Source: Aureibaculum sp. 2308TA14-22 (GTDB lineage Bacteria; Bacteroidota; Bacteroidia; Flavobacteriales; Flavobacteriaceae). From it: a stretch of 64,000 bases of DNA. Below, piece after piece: positions 17,894-27,057 of the stretch. The notes under the pieces were generated by a model. It was not told the DNA's origin. It ran no database searches and saw only the letters and a program-made list of their open reading frames with translations. Within the stretch, counting starts at the first letter, position 1. Every line of letters begins with the position of its first letter. The stretch covers positions 3,002,501 to 3,066,500 of the forward strand of contig NZ_JBEWXT010000001.1 of assembly GCF_040538665.1 (NCBI RefSeq). The letters are read 5' to 3'. The position numbers and the translations under genes are program-made.

Positions 17894-17946
17894 TGACATG
17901 AATGATTCAATTTTTTTATACAAACACCAAAAATACTACTATTTGA

Positions 17947-18669
17947 ATGTTAAGCAAAAATGAACTCAAGTTAATAACGAGTTTACAGCGAAAAAAGTAC
18001 CGAATTCAGCATCAATTGTTCGTTGCTGAGGGCATAAAGGTTGTAAACGAATTTTTAAACTCCAATCTTCAAATCCAAAAATTATTTTGTGTTGAAGATT
18101 ATTACCAATCAATATCAAAATATAAGCCAGAACTCATTTCTGAAAAAGAATTATTAAAACTTAGTAGCTTATCAACACCCAACAAGGTTATTGGCGTTTT
18201 TAAAATTCCTCAAAATGGTATTTTACAGACAAAAGGGTTAATAGTTGCTTTAGATGCTATTAACGATCCAGGAAATTTAGGTACAATTATTAGGTTATGT
18301 GACTGGTTTGGTGTATCTCAACTAGTATGCTCATCTGACACTGTTGATTGTTACAATAGCAAAGTGGTACAAGCATCTATGGGTTCTTTAGCCCGAACAT
18401 CAATTGTTTACACAGATTTAAAAAACTATTTAGGCAATACAGAAATGCTTATTTACGGTGCGGTAATGGATGGGGATAACGTAAACAATACTAAATTGGG
18501 AAAAAACGGAATTTTGGTAATGGGCAACGAATCCAATGGTATTTCTCCGGAAATAGAAAAGTTATTAAGTCATAAAATAACTATTCCAAGGTATAGTAAA
18601 GATAATACTCCCGAAAGCTTGAACGTAGCAACGGCAACGGCTATTTTATTGAATGAGTTCAGACGTTAA
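17947..18669 (+). CDS. SpoU/TrmH-family RNA 2'-O-methyltransferase
   Basis: A 240-residue SAM-dependent methyltransferase with the SPOUT knot. It starts with an N-terminal RNA-binding substrate domain (RKYRIQHQLFVAEGIKVVNE). The three SpoU motifs are ALDAINDPGNLGTIIRL (motif 1), ILVMGNESNGIS (motif 2) and IPRYSKDNTPESLNVATA (motif 3, with the SLN catalytic Asn). The precise target (rRNA or tRNA ribose) cannot be read from sequence. It is divergent from tamL and convergent with porT, with a gap of 3 bases. Confidence 0.92.
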   Translation: MLSKNELKLITSLQRKKYRIQHQLFVAEGIKVVNEFLNSNLQIQKLFCVEDYYQSISKYKPELISEKELLKLSSLSTPNKVIGVFKIPQNGILQTKGLIVALDAINDPGNLGTIIRLCDWFGVSQLVCSSDTVDCYNSKVVQASMGSLARTSIVYTDLKNYLGNTEMLIYGAVMDGDNVNNTKLGKNGILVMGNESNGISPEIEKLLSHKITIPRYSKDNTPESLNVATATAILLNEFRR

Positions 18670-18672
18670 AAA

Positions 18673-19371
18673 CTATTCAAAGGTGAGGTTTAAAAAAATG
18701 CCTCTTGTGCCATAATAGTCTATGGGCAAGGTCCAAGGGCTACTTGGATTGTCATCACGAACTATTTCGTTGTTAATTGCAAAAATTCCTCTAATAGATG
18801 GTGAAAATTTAAAGTGCGGTAGATAAAAATCTACACCTAAACCAATTTCATACATAAAGTTATTGGTTTTCATTCTAAACTCACCTTCAAAATTATCATC
18901 TGAATTTTTCTGGTTACTGGAAAAGTTATAATCGTAAGACACACCTCCAATAACAAAAGCCCGCATATTATCTAAACGGTCTGTTCTGAATTGAAGTAAC
19001 AATGGAATTCTAAAATAGGTAGCAGGAACTTTTCTTACCCTATCATTTTCGGTATCAGGTATCGTTGGGTTTGAAAAAGTTAACACTTTTGAATTACTAG
19101 ACAGGCCAGGTTCCAATCTTACGTTGAAATTATCATTTAGATTATAGCCTAACACTAAGCCAATATTAAAACCATACTTATCTTCAACATCTACAAAAGA
19201 GTTTTCAATTTCATAACTGATTTTAAAACTCTTTTTATTTATCCCTAAATAATACCCATAGTGGATTTTTTTCTTGTCCTTATTTTCAAGATGGATAATC
19301 TTATCTTTTTGAGCAAATGTATTGCCAATAAAAATCAGTACACTAACTATACACAAAAATGATTTGTTCAT
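18673..19371 (-). CDS. porT: PorT-family type IX secretion protein
   Basis: A 232-residue outer membrane beta-barrel protein with a signal peptide cleaved near residue 21 (NTFAQ). Characteristic segments are HYGYYLGINKKSFKI at the start of the barrel, LGYNLNDNFNVRLEPGLS, YFRIPLLLQFRTDR and IGLGVDFYLPHFKFSPSIR. The family is needed for the type IX secretion system, and two T9SS cargo proteins occur in this window (21514 and 35501). It follows ubiE by 40 bases on the same strand, an arrangement I know from other Flavobacteriaceae. Confidence 0.85.
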   Translation of the reverse strand: MNKSFLCIVSVLIFIGNTFAQKDKIIHLENKDKKKIHYGYYLGINKKSFKISYEIENSFVDVEDKYGFNIGLVLGYNLNDNFNVRLEPGLSSNSKVLTFSNPTIPDTENDRVRKVPATYFRIPLLLQFRTDRLDNMRAFVIGGVSYDYNFSSNQKNSDDNFEGEFRMKTNNFMYEIGLGVDFYLPHFKFSPSIRGIFAINNEIVRDDNPSSPWTLPIDYYGTRGIFLNLTFE

Positions 19372-19411
19372 TCTTTAAATATTATATATTACAACAAAAT
19401 TCTACTTCCAT

Positions 19412-20167
19412 TTATTTTGTTGCGGTATAAATAGAGGCAGATCCAAAAGTTAAGGGTTTGTTAGTTGCATTATTAAACCCATTTTTTTCTAAAATATTGT
19501 TGAACTTTTTGCCATATGGAAAAATAGCTGCAGATTCTGGCAAATAAGTATAAGCTCTTTTGTCCTTAGAGCCTAATTTACCAATGGTTGGGATAATATA
19601 TTTTGAATAAAAATTAAACAGTTGTTTTACAGGAAATTTTTCAGGTTGTGAAGTTTCTAGCACCACAAAAATTCCTTCGGGTCTTAGTACACGATGAATT
19701 TCTTGTAAGCCTTTGTCCAGATTTTCAAAATTTCGAACTCCAAAACCAACGGTTATGGCATCAAAAGTGTTGTCCTCAAAAGGCAGATTTTCAGAATCTC
19801 CAATAACCATTTCAATCAATCCCTCAAGGTTTTTCTCTTTAACCTTTTTAATCCCTACTTCTAACATTCCTTTAGAAATGTCCAGACCTACTATTTTTTC
19901 AGGTTTTAAATCTGATAACATTATGGCAAAATCACCAGTCCCTGTTGCAATGTCTAAAATGGTTTTAGGCTTTTTTTCTCCTACAATTTTAACTACTTTT
20001 TTACGCCATTTTATATCAATACCAAAGGTCATTATCCTGTTTAAGAAATCGTAATTACCCGAAACATTATCAAACATTTCAGCAACTTGCTCTTTTTTAC
20101 TTAGTTCAGAATCCTTATATGGCGTAACTTTAATGCCCATACTATATTTTTTGCTCTCCTTCGTCAA
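19412..20167 (-). CDS. ubiE: Demethylmenaquinone methyltransferase (UbiE/MenG)
   Basis: SAM-dependent C-methyltransferase for the last step of menaquinone synthesis, 251 residues. Key elements are [22 protein letters not shown] near the start, the SAM motif [31 protein letters not shown] and [19 protein letters not shown] later ATG at 20140 ([11 protein letters not shown]) is a possible alternative start; the promoter element at 20188-20195 allows the longer one. The organism probably uses menaquinone alone, so the ubiquinone branch of the family name need not apply. Confidence 0.95.
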   Translation of the reverse strand: MTKESKKYSMGIKVTPYKDSELSKKEQVAEMFDNVSGNYDFLNRIMTFGIDIKWRKKVVKIVGEKKPKTILDIATGTGDFAIMLSDLKPEKIVGLDISKGMLEVGIKKVKEKNLEGLIEMVIGDSENLPFEDNTFDAITVGFGVRNFENLDKGLQEIHRVLRPEGIFVVLETSQPEKFPVKQLFNFYSKYIIPTIGKLGSKDKRAYTYLPESAAIFPYGKKFNNILEKNGFNNATNKPLTFGSASIYTATK

Positions 20168-20187
20168 GAATTTGGAGTATGAAGATG

Positions 20188-20195
20188 CAAAGATA
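20188..20195 (-). promoter_or_regulatory. Probable promoter -7 element of ubiE-porT
   Basis: Minus-strand TATCTTTG matches TAnnTTTG and ends 20 bases before the ubiE ATG. The -33 position is not clear. Confidence 0.45.
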
Positions 20196-20279
20196 AGGAT
20201 TCAAGGTAAATTAATAACCTTATTAATTTTAATATAGCTACCAAATAAAACGCTTTAAATAATATAATTAGCCAAACAC

Positions 20280-20311
20280 TTGACAAAGGGTATATGTATA
20301 TTGTATATTTG
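20280..20311 (+). promoter_or_regulatory. Promoter of queA, -33 and -7 elements
   Basis: TTGACA at 20280 and TATATTTG at 20304-20311 are separated by about 21 bases from TTG to TA. Both elements fit the Bacteroidetes consensus. The position also shows that the in-frame TTG at 20280 is promoter and not the start of queA. Confidence 0.6.
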
Positions 20312-20351
20312 CCTTCGTTTTTTTAAACCCAGCAAAACCCGTATACTACAT

Positions 20352-21401
20352 ATGAAATTATCACATTTTAAATTTGATTTACCAGAAGAATTATTAGCAA
20401 GCTACCCTTCAGAGCAACGAGATGAAGCAAGGCTAATGGTCTTAGACAGAAAAACACAAAAAATTGAACATAAGCAATTTAAAGATCTCGTACATTATTT
20501 TGATGAAGGTGATGTAATGGTTTTTAATAATACAAAGGTTTTTCCAGCAAGGCTATATGGAAACAAAGAAAAAACCGGAGCTAGAATCGAAGTTTTTTTA
20601 TTACGCGAATTAAATGCAGAAAGCAGATTGTGGGATGTGTTGGTAGATCCAGCACGAAAAATTAGAATTGGTAACAAATTATTTTTTGGAGATAATGACG
20701 ATTTAGTTGCAGAGGTTATCGACAACACTACTTCTAGAGGTAGAACGTTGCGATTTCTATTTGATGGATCTTACGAAGCATTTAGAAAAAAATTAAAAGA
20801 GCTAGGTGAAACTCCATTGCCAAAGTATATAAAAAGAGATGTAGAACCTATAGATGATGAAAGATACCAAACTATTTATGCAAAACATGAAGGGGCTGTT
20901 GCCGCACCTACTGCTGGGTTGCATTTCTCTAAGCATCTTTTAAAAAGATTGGAAATTAAAGGAATAAATTTGGCAGAAGTAACTTTGCATGTTGGCTTGG
21001 GTACTTTTAACCCTGTTGAAGTAGAAGATTTATCCAAACACAAAATGGATTCTGAGGAAATAGATATTCCTGAAAATGCTTCTAAAATGGTTAATACAGC
21101 AATTGATACTAAAAAAAGAGTTATAGCCATTGGTACTACGGTTATGAGAACCTTAGAAAGTTCTGTTTCCGCCGACCATCACCTTAAACCATTTAACGGA
21201 TGGACAAATAAGTTTATTTTTCCACCTTACGAATTCAGTATTGCCGATGCTATGGTCACCAATTTCCATACGCCAAAATCTACATTAATGATGATGACTT
21301 CTGCATTTGCAGGCCATGATTTTCTAAAAGAGGCCTATGCTGAAGCTATTAAAGAAAAATATAATTTTTATTCTTATGGTGATGCCATGCTAATTATCTA
21401 A
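20352..21401 (+). CDS. queA: tRNA preQ1(34) S-adenosylmethionine ribosyltransferase-isomerase
   Basis: Transfers and isomerises the ribosyl group of SAM onto preQ1 in tRNA to give epoxyqueuosine; 349 residues from the ATG at 20352. This start gives the family's normal N-terminus [16 protein letters not shown], and longer upstream reading is excluded by the promoter. Signature stretches are [60 protein letters not shown] and the C-terminal [19 protein letters not shown] terminator follows. Confidence 0.97.
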   Translation: MKLSHFKFDLPEELLASYPSEQRDEARLMVLDRKTQKIEHKQFKDLVHYFDEGDVMVFNNTKVFPARLYGNKEKTGARIEVFLLRELNAESRLWDVLVDPARKIRIGNKLFFGDNDDLVAEVIDNTTSRGRTLRFLFDGSYEAFRKKLKELGETPLPKYIKRDVEPIDDERYQTIYAKHEGAVAAPTAGLHFSKHLLKRLEIKGINLAEVTLHVGLGTFNPVEVEDLSKHKMDSEEIDIPENASKMVNTAIDTKKRVIAIGTTVMRTLESSVSADHHLKPFNGWTNKFIFPPYEFSIADAMVTNFHTPKSTLMMMTSAFAGHDFLKEAYAEAIKEKYNFYSYGDAMLII

Positions 21402-21427
21402 TTAGTTTTTACCATCAAATAAAATAG

Positions 21428-21460
21428 AAAAGCCTTATATTCTAATGATATGAGGCTTTT
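21428..21460 (+). terminator. Intrinsic terminator of queA
   Basis: Arms of 13 bases (21428-21440 and 21448-21460, core AAAAGCCT) with one G-T pair, followed by TTT on the plus strand. Confidence 0.8.
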
Positions 21461-21513
21461 TTAATACCTTTACGAAAATTGCCCAATTCAACGGGTTTAA
21501 AAAAATTGTCATT

Positions 21514-23208
21514 TTGAAAAAAAAATTACTTTTTATTTTTCTAATTTCCCCATTGTTAATAGCTGCTCAGGTTACTAATGAAGGGCAACCTTTAAGTTGG
21601 GGCTTAACCAATACCAAAGCAGTCATAAAACCCATACTTTTGTCTCAATCTAACCTAAAACAACTCAGGACTGAAGATGTTAAAAGTGATAAAACAAAAA
21701 CTAAACCCTACAGAATCGGTGTTTCTAAAAAAGTTAATTATGGATTGCAAAATGCTGGTTTTTGGACAGATTTATCTAACGGTGACCGTATTTGGAGAAT
21801 TTCATTTGTGTCAACAGACGCTCTTCATTTAAGTGTTAACTTTAATAATTTTTATCTGCCTGAGGGTAGTAACATTTATTTGTATAATAATGAAAAAACG
21901 GACTTGTTAGGTGCAATTACGTCTGCGGCCAATAATGAGAAAAATGAGTTAGGTACTTGGTTTGTAAAAGGAGATAGAATATGGATAGAATATTATGAGC
22001 CTTCAGCAGTAAAGGGTCAAGGTAAATTAAATATTGGTTCGGTTATTCATGGTTATAGACTTGGAAACACTACTCAAAAAGGATATGATGATAAATCAAT
22101 TTTAAAAATAAATAACTCGGGTGATTGTAATCATGATGTTGATTGTGCTATAGGAGCTGATTTTGAAGCCAATAGAGACGAATTAAAAAAATCTGTTGCT
22201 TTTTTAAATATGGGAGATGGTTTTATTTGCTCAGGAGCTTTAATAAACAACACTGCTCAAGATAAAAAACCTTACTTTTTATCGGCTGAACATTGTTTAG
22301 AAAGAGATTCTGGAAATCCGGCAGCAAATCCTTCAATTTTTTCCATGCGTTTTAATTGGATTAGTCCAAATCCAGTTTGTGCTGCAATTAATGGTAGTAC
22401 TGATTCTCCTGAAGAGTTTACAATGATGGGGTCTTCTATAAAAGCTCAATATTCTGATGCCGATATGCTATTGTTAGAGTTAAACAACCCTATTCCTAAT
22501 GATTGGGATGTTACTTTTGCAGGATGGGACAGAACGGATTTTGATCCAACTTTTGAGGTTAGTATTCATCATCCTGAAGGCGATATTATGAAAATTAGTC
22601 GAGATGATACTGGAGCCAAAAAAGCAACTTCAGATGGGAAGCAAATCTGGTTAATTGGTGGTTTAAATGATGGTATTGGTGATGGAAATGGATGGGAACT
22701 CGGTGTAACCGAAGGTGGCTCTTCAGGTTCGCCTTTATTTAATCAGAATGGGCACATTATAGGGCAATTATATGGCGGAAATGCTCTTTGTACAGGCACA
22801 TCAGATAACGACGATTTTGATTTGTACGGTCGTTTTGCAATAGCATGGAACAGCGGATCAACGTCAGCTACGAGATTAAGAGATTGGTTAGATCCTCAAT
22901 CAAATAATGTAAGTACTCTAGACGCTTTGTCAAATACACTAAAAGTAGATGATGGTCATTTTGGGAATAATATCACGTTGTACCCAAATCCTTCAAAAGG
23001 AATTGTTAAAATAAAATTGCATGAAATGACAAATGATTTAACTTACGAAGTATATAATTTACTGGGGCAAACTTTAGTTCGTAACACTCCTATTGACAAT
23101 AATACTATTGACTTAAATAATTTTTCTGATAACATTTACTTTATAAGAATAACCGAAATCGGAACTGGAAATAGTTTGGTTAAAAAGATTATTTTAGGTA
23201 AAAAATGA
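21514..23208 (+). CDS. Secreted trypsin-like serine protease with T9SS sorting domain
   Basis: A 564-residue exported peptidase. The start is TTG at 21514, the only one that gives a proper signal peptide (KKKLLFIFLISPLLIAAQ). A propeptide-like region precedes a chymotrypsin-fold domain: the catalytic His is in YFLSAEHCL, the Asp in DADMLLLELN, and the Ser in GGSSGSPLF, with paired cysteines (CNHDVDC) as in lysyl-endopeptidase-like enzymes. The last 75 residues are a type A T9SS sorting domain, starting LYPNPSKGIVKI and ending VKKIILGKK. It should be exported through the PorT-dependent route. Its stop overlaps the rlmN start by 4 bases. Confidence 0.88.
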   Translation: MKKKLLFIFLISPLLIAAQVTNEGQPLSWGLTNTKAVIKPILLSQSNLKQLRTEDVKSDKTKTKPYRIGVSKKVNYGLQNAGFWTDLSNGDRIWRISFVSTDALHLSVNFNNFYLPEGSNIYLYNNEKTDLLGAITSAANNEKNELGTWFVKGDRIWIEYYEPSAVKGQGKLNIGSVIHGYRLGNTTQKGYDDKSILKINNSGDCNHDVDCAIGADFEANRDELKKSVAFLNMGDGFICSGALINNTAQDKKPYFLSAEHCLERDSGNPAANPSIFSMRFNWISPNPVCAAINGSTDSPEEFTMMGSSIKAQYSDADMLLLELNNPIPNDWDVTFAGWDRTDFDPTFEVSIHHPEGDIMKISRDDTGAKKATSDGKQIWLIGGLNDGIGDGNGWELGVTEGGSSGSPLFNQNGHIIGQLYGGNALCTGTSDNDDFDLYGRFAIAWNSGSTSATRLRDWLDPQSNNVSTLDALSNTLKVDDGHFGNNITLYPNPSKGIVKIKLHEMTNDLTYEVYNLLGQTLVRNTPIDNNTIDLNNFSDNIYFIRITEIGTGNSLVKKIILGKK

Positions 23209-24242
23209 CAAAAAAACAAGATATTAGAGCCTTAACGAAAGAGCAACTACGCGACTTTTTTGCTGAAAATAATGATAAAGCTTTTCGTGGTAACCAAGTT
23301 TATGAATGGTTATGGAGTAAGGCTACCTATTCTTTTGATGATATGACCAATATCTCAAAAGAAACAAGAACAATGTTGGAGAATAATTTTGTAATTAACC
23401 ACATAGAAGTTGACCAAATGCAACGTTCTAATGATGGCACTATAAAAAATGCCATAAAGTTGCATGATAATATGATCGTCGAGTCCGTTTTAATTCCAAC
23501 TGAAACCAGAACAACTGCCTGTGTTTCAAGTCAAGTTGGGTGTAGTTTAGATTGTAATTTTTGTGCTACTGCTCGCTTAAAGCGAATGCGTAATCTTAAT
23601 CCTGACGAAATTTACGATCAAGTTGTAGCCATTGACAAACAAAGCCGTCTGTACCACAACCGTAAGCTATCGAATATTGTTTTTATGGGTATGGGCGAAC
23701 CATTGTTAAATTATAAAAATGTATTGGCCTCAATTGAAAAAATTACGTCTGATGAGGGCCTGGGCATGTCACCAAAACGGATTACACTATCTACCGTTGG
23801 TATTCCGAAAATGATAAAAAAATTAGCAGATGATGCCGTTAAATTCAATTTAGCAGTTTCTTTACACTCAGCTATTGACGAAGTTCGGTCTAAAATGATG
23901 CCCATTAACGAAAAAAGTAATTTAGCAGAATTGTTGGAATCACTTCAATATTGGTATGCCAAAACCAAACAAAAAATAACTTTTGAATACGTAGTTTGGA
24001 AAGGTATTAACGACACCCAAAAAGATGCCAATGCCTTGGTAGATTATTGTAAAAAAGTGCCTTCAAAAGTAAATTTGATAGAATATAATGCCATTGACGA
24101 TGGTGAATTTCAACAAGCCGATGATGATGCTATTGATATGTATGTAAAAATTTTAGAAGCTAACCGTATTGTTGTAAATGTTCGCCGAAGTCGAGGAAAA
24201 GATATTGATGCTGCTTGTGGACAGTTAGCTAACAAAACGTAA
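23205..24242 (+). CDS. rlmN: Dual-specificity 23S rRNA A2503 / tRNA A37 C2-methyltransferase
   Basis: Radical-SAM methyltransferase making 2-methyladenosine at A2503 of 23S rRNA and position 37 of tRNAs; 345 residues. The iron-sulfur cluster motif is CSLDCNFCA (C-x3-C-x2-C), preceded by TTACVSSQVG. Other marks are FMGMGEPLLNY, ITLSTVGIP, LAVSLHSA, FEYVVWKGIND and the C-terminal DIDAACGQLA with the methyl-carrying Cys. It is translationally coupled (ATGA overlap) to the secreted protease, an odd pairing that looks incidental. Confidence 0.96.
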   Translation: MTKKQDIRALTKEQLRDFFAENNDKAFRGNQVYEWLWSKATYSFDDMTNISKETRTMLENNFVINHIEVDQMQRSNDGTIKNAIKLHDNMIVESVLIPTETRTTACVSSQVGCSLDCNFCATARLKRMRNLNPDEIYDQVVAIDKQSRLYHNRKLSNIVFMGMGEPLLNYKNVLASIEKITSDEGLGMSPKRITLSTVGIPKMIKKLADDAVKFNLAVSLHSAIDEVRSKMMPINEKSNLAELLESLQYWYAKTKQKITFEYVVWKGINDTQKDANALVDYCKKVPSKVNLIEYNAIDDGEFQQADDDAIDMYVKILEANRIVVNVRRSRGKDIDAACGQLANKT

Positions 24243-24357
24243 AAAAGTCTTCAGTCATCAGTAGGCAGTCAGTCTTACCGAGTTGAATTTTACAGATTAA
24301 CCATTTCATTCCAGTTGTATCCTCTTCTCTCTGGGAAGGTTTAGGGATGGGCTTCTT
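24243..24357. other. Convergent intergenic gap with degenerate repeats
   Basis: Begins with a CAGTC-rich stretch (agtcatcagtaggcagtcag) and ends with an imperfect palindrome of CCTCTTCTCTC / GGGAAGG type followed by TTTAGGGATGGGCTT. Both look like worn copies of intergenic repeats. No gene is seen. Confidence 0.35.
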
Positions 24358-26790
24358 TTAAAATTTCAAGGTCAATCCCACCAAAAAATTTGTTGTTGCC
24401 TGCGGATAGTATCCTGCCCCTTCAATAGTTGTTGTTTGATTTGGTACTGACCATGTATCGTCATAGGTATAATAATATCCGTTAGAAATATACTTTTTAT
24501 TAAAGATATTATTTACCAAAGCTGAAACAACAATAGATTTGAATATGCTTTTAGGTTTAATCTCATAAAATAGGTTGAAATCACTCACAAAATAGGCCTC
24601 AAGTTTTGATCGTTCAGAATCTGTATTGCCCATAAATTGTTCGCCTACGTATTTACTCAAAAAAGAAAATTGCAAATTAGTAATAGGTCTATAGACTATA
24701 GCATTTGAAGCCACAATTTCTGGTGAAAAAGAAATATTGGTTTTTCCTAAATTAACCAATTGTCCATCTAATTGAGTTTTATACGCTATATTTTTATTAG
24801 AACTAAATGCAATTGCAGGTTGTATTGCAAATTGATTGTTTAGTTGTAATTGAGCATCTAACTCTAATCCTAATCGGTAACTTTCACCGCTGTTAGCTCT
24901 AATCGGCGAACCGACATCGTCTAATGCTCCGGTTAAAACTAATTGCTCATTATAGAGCATATAGTACAAATTGCTGTTAATCTTTAGGTTTCCATTACTG
25001 TATCGCCAGCCCAGTTCAAAATCGTTCAATTGTTCTGGTTTTACGTCGGCATTGGCCTCAAAATCATCTTTATTTGGTTCTCTGTTGGCTCTAGCATAAG
25101 AAAAATACAAATTATTGTTTGGGTTTAATGTATAAGTAATTCCAGCTTTTGGATTAAAAAAACTATATTTTTTGTCAAGTATTAAAGGTGTTCTATCCGA
25201 GTTTATCCCTGTGGTTTTATAGTTGAGTAATCGCAATTGCAGATCACCAAAAAGGCTAATCTTATCATTCAATTTATAAGTAGCCTTCGAAAAAAAACTT
25301 AAATCTGTTTTTTTACCATTACCATCATAATAACGTTCTCTGATGTTGTTATTTCCAGAAAACTGAGCCCAAATTATTTCTCCGAAATGATCACCATCAT
25401 AATTACTATAAGATACCCCCGTGTTACTGTTAAGCCTATTGTCCTTGTAATTTACCGAGGCGTTGGCAACATAAAAATCATTATCAAGCCACTTTCGTCG
25501 TATTAAGTCGGTTTCATTTATAACAGTATTATCAATCGTGATTTCCGCTAAACCATAATCACTAAAGTTTTCATCCTCCTTGTATTGCTCGTAATAACCA
25601 CGGCCTTGTGTATAATTAAGTCCAATATTTGTTGACCAATTGTTGGTTATTTGCTCGTTCCAATGCAATTGATAATGATCTTGTTTATAGTTATCAATTT
25701 CATTATCGTAAAATTGGGTTTCTCCATCAGCATCGGTATATTCTCCTGACGGATTATACGTTCTGTTGTTTTCCAAAATATCTAAATCCTCAATGCCGTT
25801 CCAAGCCAAATAGGTGTTTTCATGACCACCAAATACTACCGCTTTTATTAAAGTATTATCATCTTTGTATGCCCCTTGTAAAAAATAGGATTTAAGGTTC
25901 GCTCTGGCTCTATCCACATATCCGTCTGATTTTATCTGAGATAACCGCCCCGCTATTTCTATATGATCGTTCAACAGCCCAGTACTGAATTTTAGTGTAT
26001 GCTTACGGGTATTAAAACTGCCAAAGGAATTTGAAATTTCGCCAAAGGCAGTATCCGAAACCGCGTCCGTCAGTACATTAATACTAGCCCCGAAAGCACC
26101 GGAACCGTTGGTAGATGTACCCACGCCACGTTGTAATTGCAAATTTTCTACAGACGAAGAAAAATCAGGCAAATTAACCCAAAATGTTCCCAATGATTCT
26201 TGATCGTTAAACGGAATTCCGTTGATAGTAATGTTGGTAGATTGGGCACTGACTCCTCTAACTCTAATACCCGTATAACCGATACCTGCACCAGCATCAC
26301 TGGTGGTTACAACTGATGGCATGTAATTCATTAAAATAGGAATATCCTGACCTAAATTGCGTTTTGTGATTTCTTCCTTTTCAAGATTAGAATGGGTAAT
26401 AGGTGATGTAGCTTCAACTCTTACTGCTTTTACTAAAACCTCGTCTAATAATTCTGGTTCTTGTCCAATTTGTATGTTCAATGTTTTGTCTGCATAGAGA
26501 AAAAATGTTCTTTCAATCGGTTGCCCCATAAAACTGAATACCAAGGTGTATTGTCCTCTTTCTAGTCTTAACTGATAAAATCCGTTAAAATCTGTTGTTG
26601 TCCCTTTTTCTGTTCCTTTAATTAAAACTGTTGTCCCTGGCATGGGCTGACTGTTTTCATCAAGAACTTTACCTGAAACCGTAAATTCTTGAGCAAAAGT
26701 AAAAAATGAAGCAAAAAGTAAAAGTAGAGCTAAACGATTATGAAGTCTTCGCAAATGGTGATATGGCAAATAATTGAATAAAATTTTCAT
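24358..26790 (-). CDS. TPP-riboswitch-controlled TonB-dependent receptor
   Basis: An 810-residue outer membrane receptor. The signal peptide (LALLLLFASFFTFAQ) follows a long N-terminal tail. Residues about 35-115 are a CarboxypepD_reg-like domain (VSGKVLDENSQPMPGTTV). The plug domain follows (VLVKAVRVEATSPI, ITINGIPFNDQES, LQRGVGTSTNGSGAFGASINV), then a 22-stranded barrel ending NFLVGLTLKF. Its leader carries a TPP riboswitch with its own promoter, so uptake of thiamine or a thiamine precursor is the likely job. Comparative genomics has predicted such thiamine-regulated receptors in Bacteroidetes. No thiamine biosynthesis gene is adjacent. Confidence 0.9.
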   Translation of the reverse strand: MKILFNYLPYHHLRRLHNRLALLLLFASFFTFAQEFTVSGKVLDENSQPMPGTTVLIKGTEKGTTTDFNGFYQLRLERGQYTLVFSFMGQPIERTFFLYADKTLNIQIGQEPELLDEVLVKAVRVEATSPITHSNLEKEEITKRNLGQDIPILMNYMPSVVTTSDAGAGIGYTGIRVRGVSAQSTNITINGIPFNDQESLGTFWVNLPDFSSSVENLQLQRGVGTSTNGSGAFGASINVLTDAVSDTAFGEISNSFGSFNTRKHTLKFSTGLLNDHIEIAGRLSQIKSDGYVDRARANLKSYFLQGAYKDDNTLIKAVVFGGHENTYLAWNGIEDLDILENNRTYNPSGEYTDADGETQFYDNEIDNYKQDHYQLHWNEQITNNWSTNIGLNYTQGRGYYEQYKEDENFSDYGLAEITIDNTVINETDLIRRKWLDNDFYVANASVNYKDNRLNSNTGVSYSNYDGDHFGEIIWAQFSGNNNIRERYYDGNGKKTDLSFFSKATYKLNDKISLFGDLQLRLLNYKTTGINSDRTPLILDKKYSFFNPKAGITYTLNPNNNLYFSYARANREPNKDDFEANADVKPEQLNDFELGWRYSNGNLKINSNLYYMLYNEQLVLTGALDDVGSPIRANSGESYRLGLELDAQLQLNNQFAIQPAIAFSSNKNIAYKTQLDGQLVNLGKTNISFSPEIVASNAIVYRPITNLQFSFLSKYVGEQFMGNTDSERSKLEAYFVSDFNLFYEIKPKSIFKSIVVSALVNNIFNKKYISNGYYYTYDDTWSVPNQTTTIEGAGYYPQATTNFLVGLTLKF

Positions 26791-26914
26791 ACGATTAAGT
26801 ATAGTTTTTAACTAATTAATCGAATAAAAAGAGGTAATTATTCTTTGTTATGGTAAAAATGTTATGGCAGTAAAGATTTATGTTTTTGCCACCTCGCCAT
26901 CTGACACCTTCGCT

Positions 26915-26937
26915 AAATATGTCCACCGGACATATTT
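26915..26937 (-). promoter_or_regulatory. Hairpin directly behind the TPP aptamer
   Basis: Ten-base perfect arms (AAATATGTCC and GGACATATTT) around a three-base loop, a few bases beyond the 3' side of the aptamer on the minus strand. There is no T run right after it, so it does not look like a simple terminator. It is probably part of the riboswitch expression platform or a stabilising element. About 125 bases remain to the receptor ATG. Confidence 0.5.
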
Positions 26938-26942
26938 TAACG

Positions 26943-27020
26943 CTCGGTTCCCTAAACAGCATTACCTGTTCTAGGTTCAATGGGTATAATCTCAGCCGAT
27001 ATTTTGGCACCCCTTTATTG
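26943..27020 (-). promoter_or_regulatory. TPP riboswitch (THI element)
   Basis: Reading the minus strand, the conserved parts of the thiamine pyrophosphate aptamer appear in order: GGGGTGCC (27013 to 27006), GGCTGAGA with the CUGAGA pyrimidine-sensing loop (26997 to 26990), ACCCATTGAACCT (26985 to 26973), then ACAGGTAATGCTGT and TAGGGA (26969 to 26949). These form P2-P3 and P4-P5 as in known THI elements. It lies about 150 bases upstream of the TonB receptor and right behind a promoter. TPP binding should lower receptor expression. Confidence 0.92.
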
Positions 27021-27028
27021 AGATGCTG

Positions 27029-27057
27029 CAAAGATATAATAGAATTACGAATTACAA
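27029..27057 (-). promoter_or_regulatory. Promoter of the riboswitch-receptor transcript
   Basis: Minus-strand TATCTTTG (27036 to 27029) matches TAnnTTTG, with a TTG 18 bases upstream (27057 to 27055). Transcription would start near 27023, just ahead of the aptamer. Confidence 0.55.

Noticed and set aside
20280-20351. N-terminal extension of QueA from a TTG start
   Set aside because: The extension is not family-like and lies on the -33/-7 promoter; the ATG at 20352 gives the normal N-terminus.
26816-27031. A 71-codon minus-strand open frame upstream of the thiamine receptor
   Set aside because: It runs through the TPP riboswitch and hairpin and begins beside the promoter; the conserved aptamer sequence explains the open stretch better.
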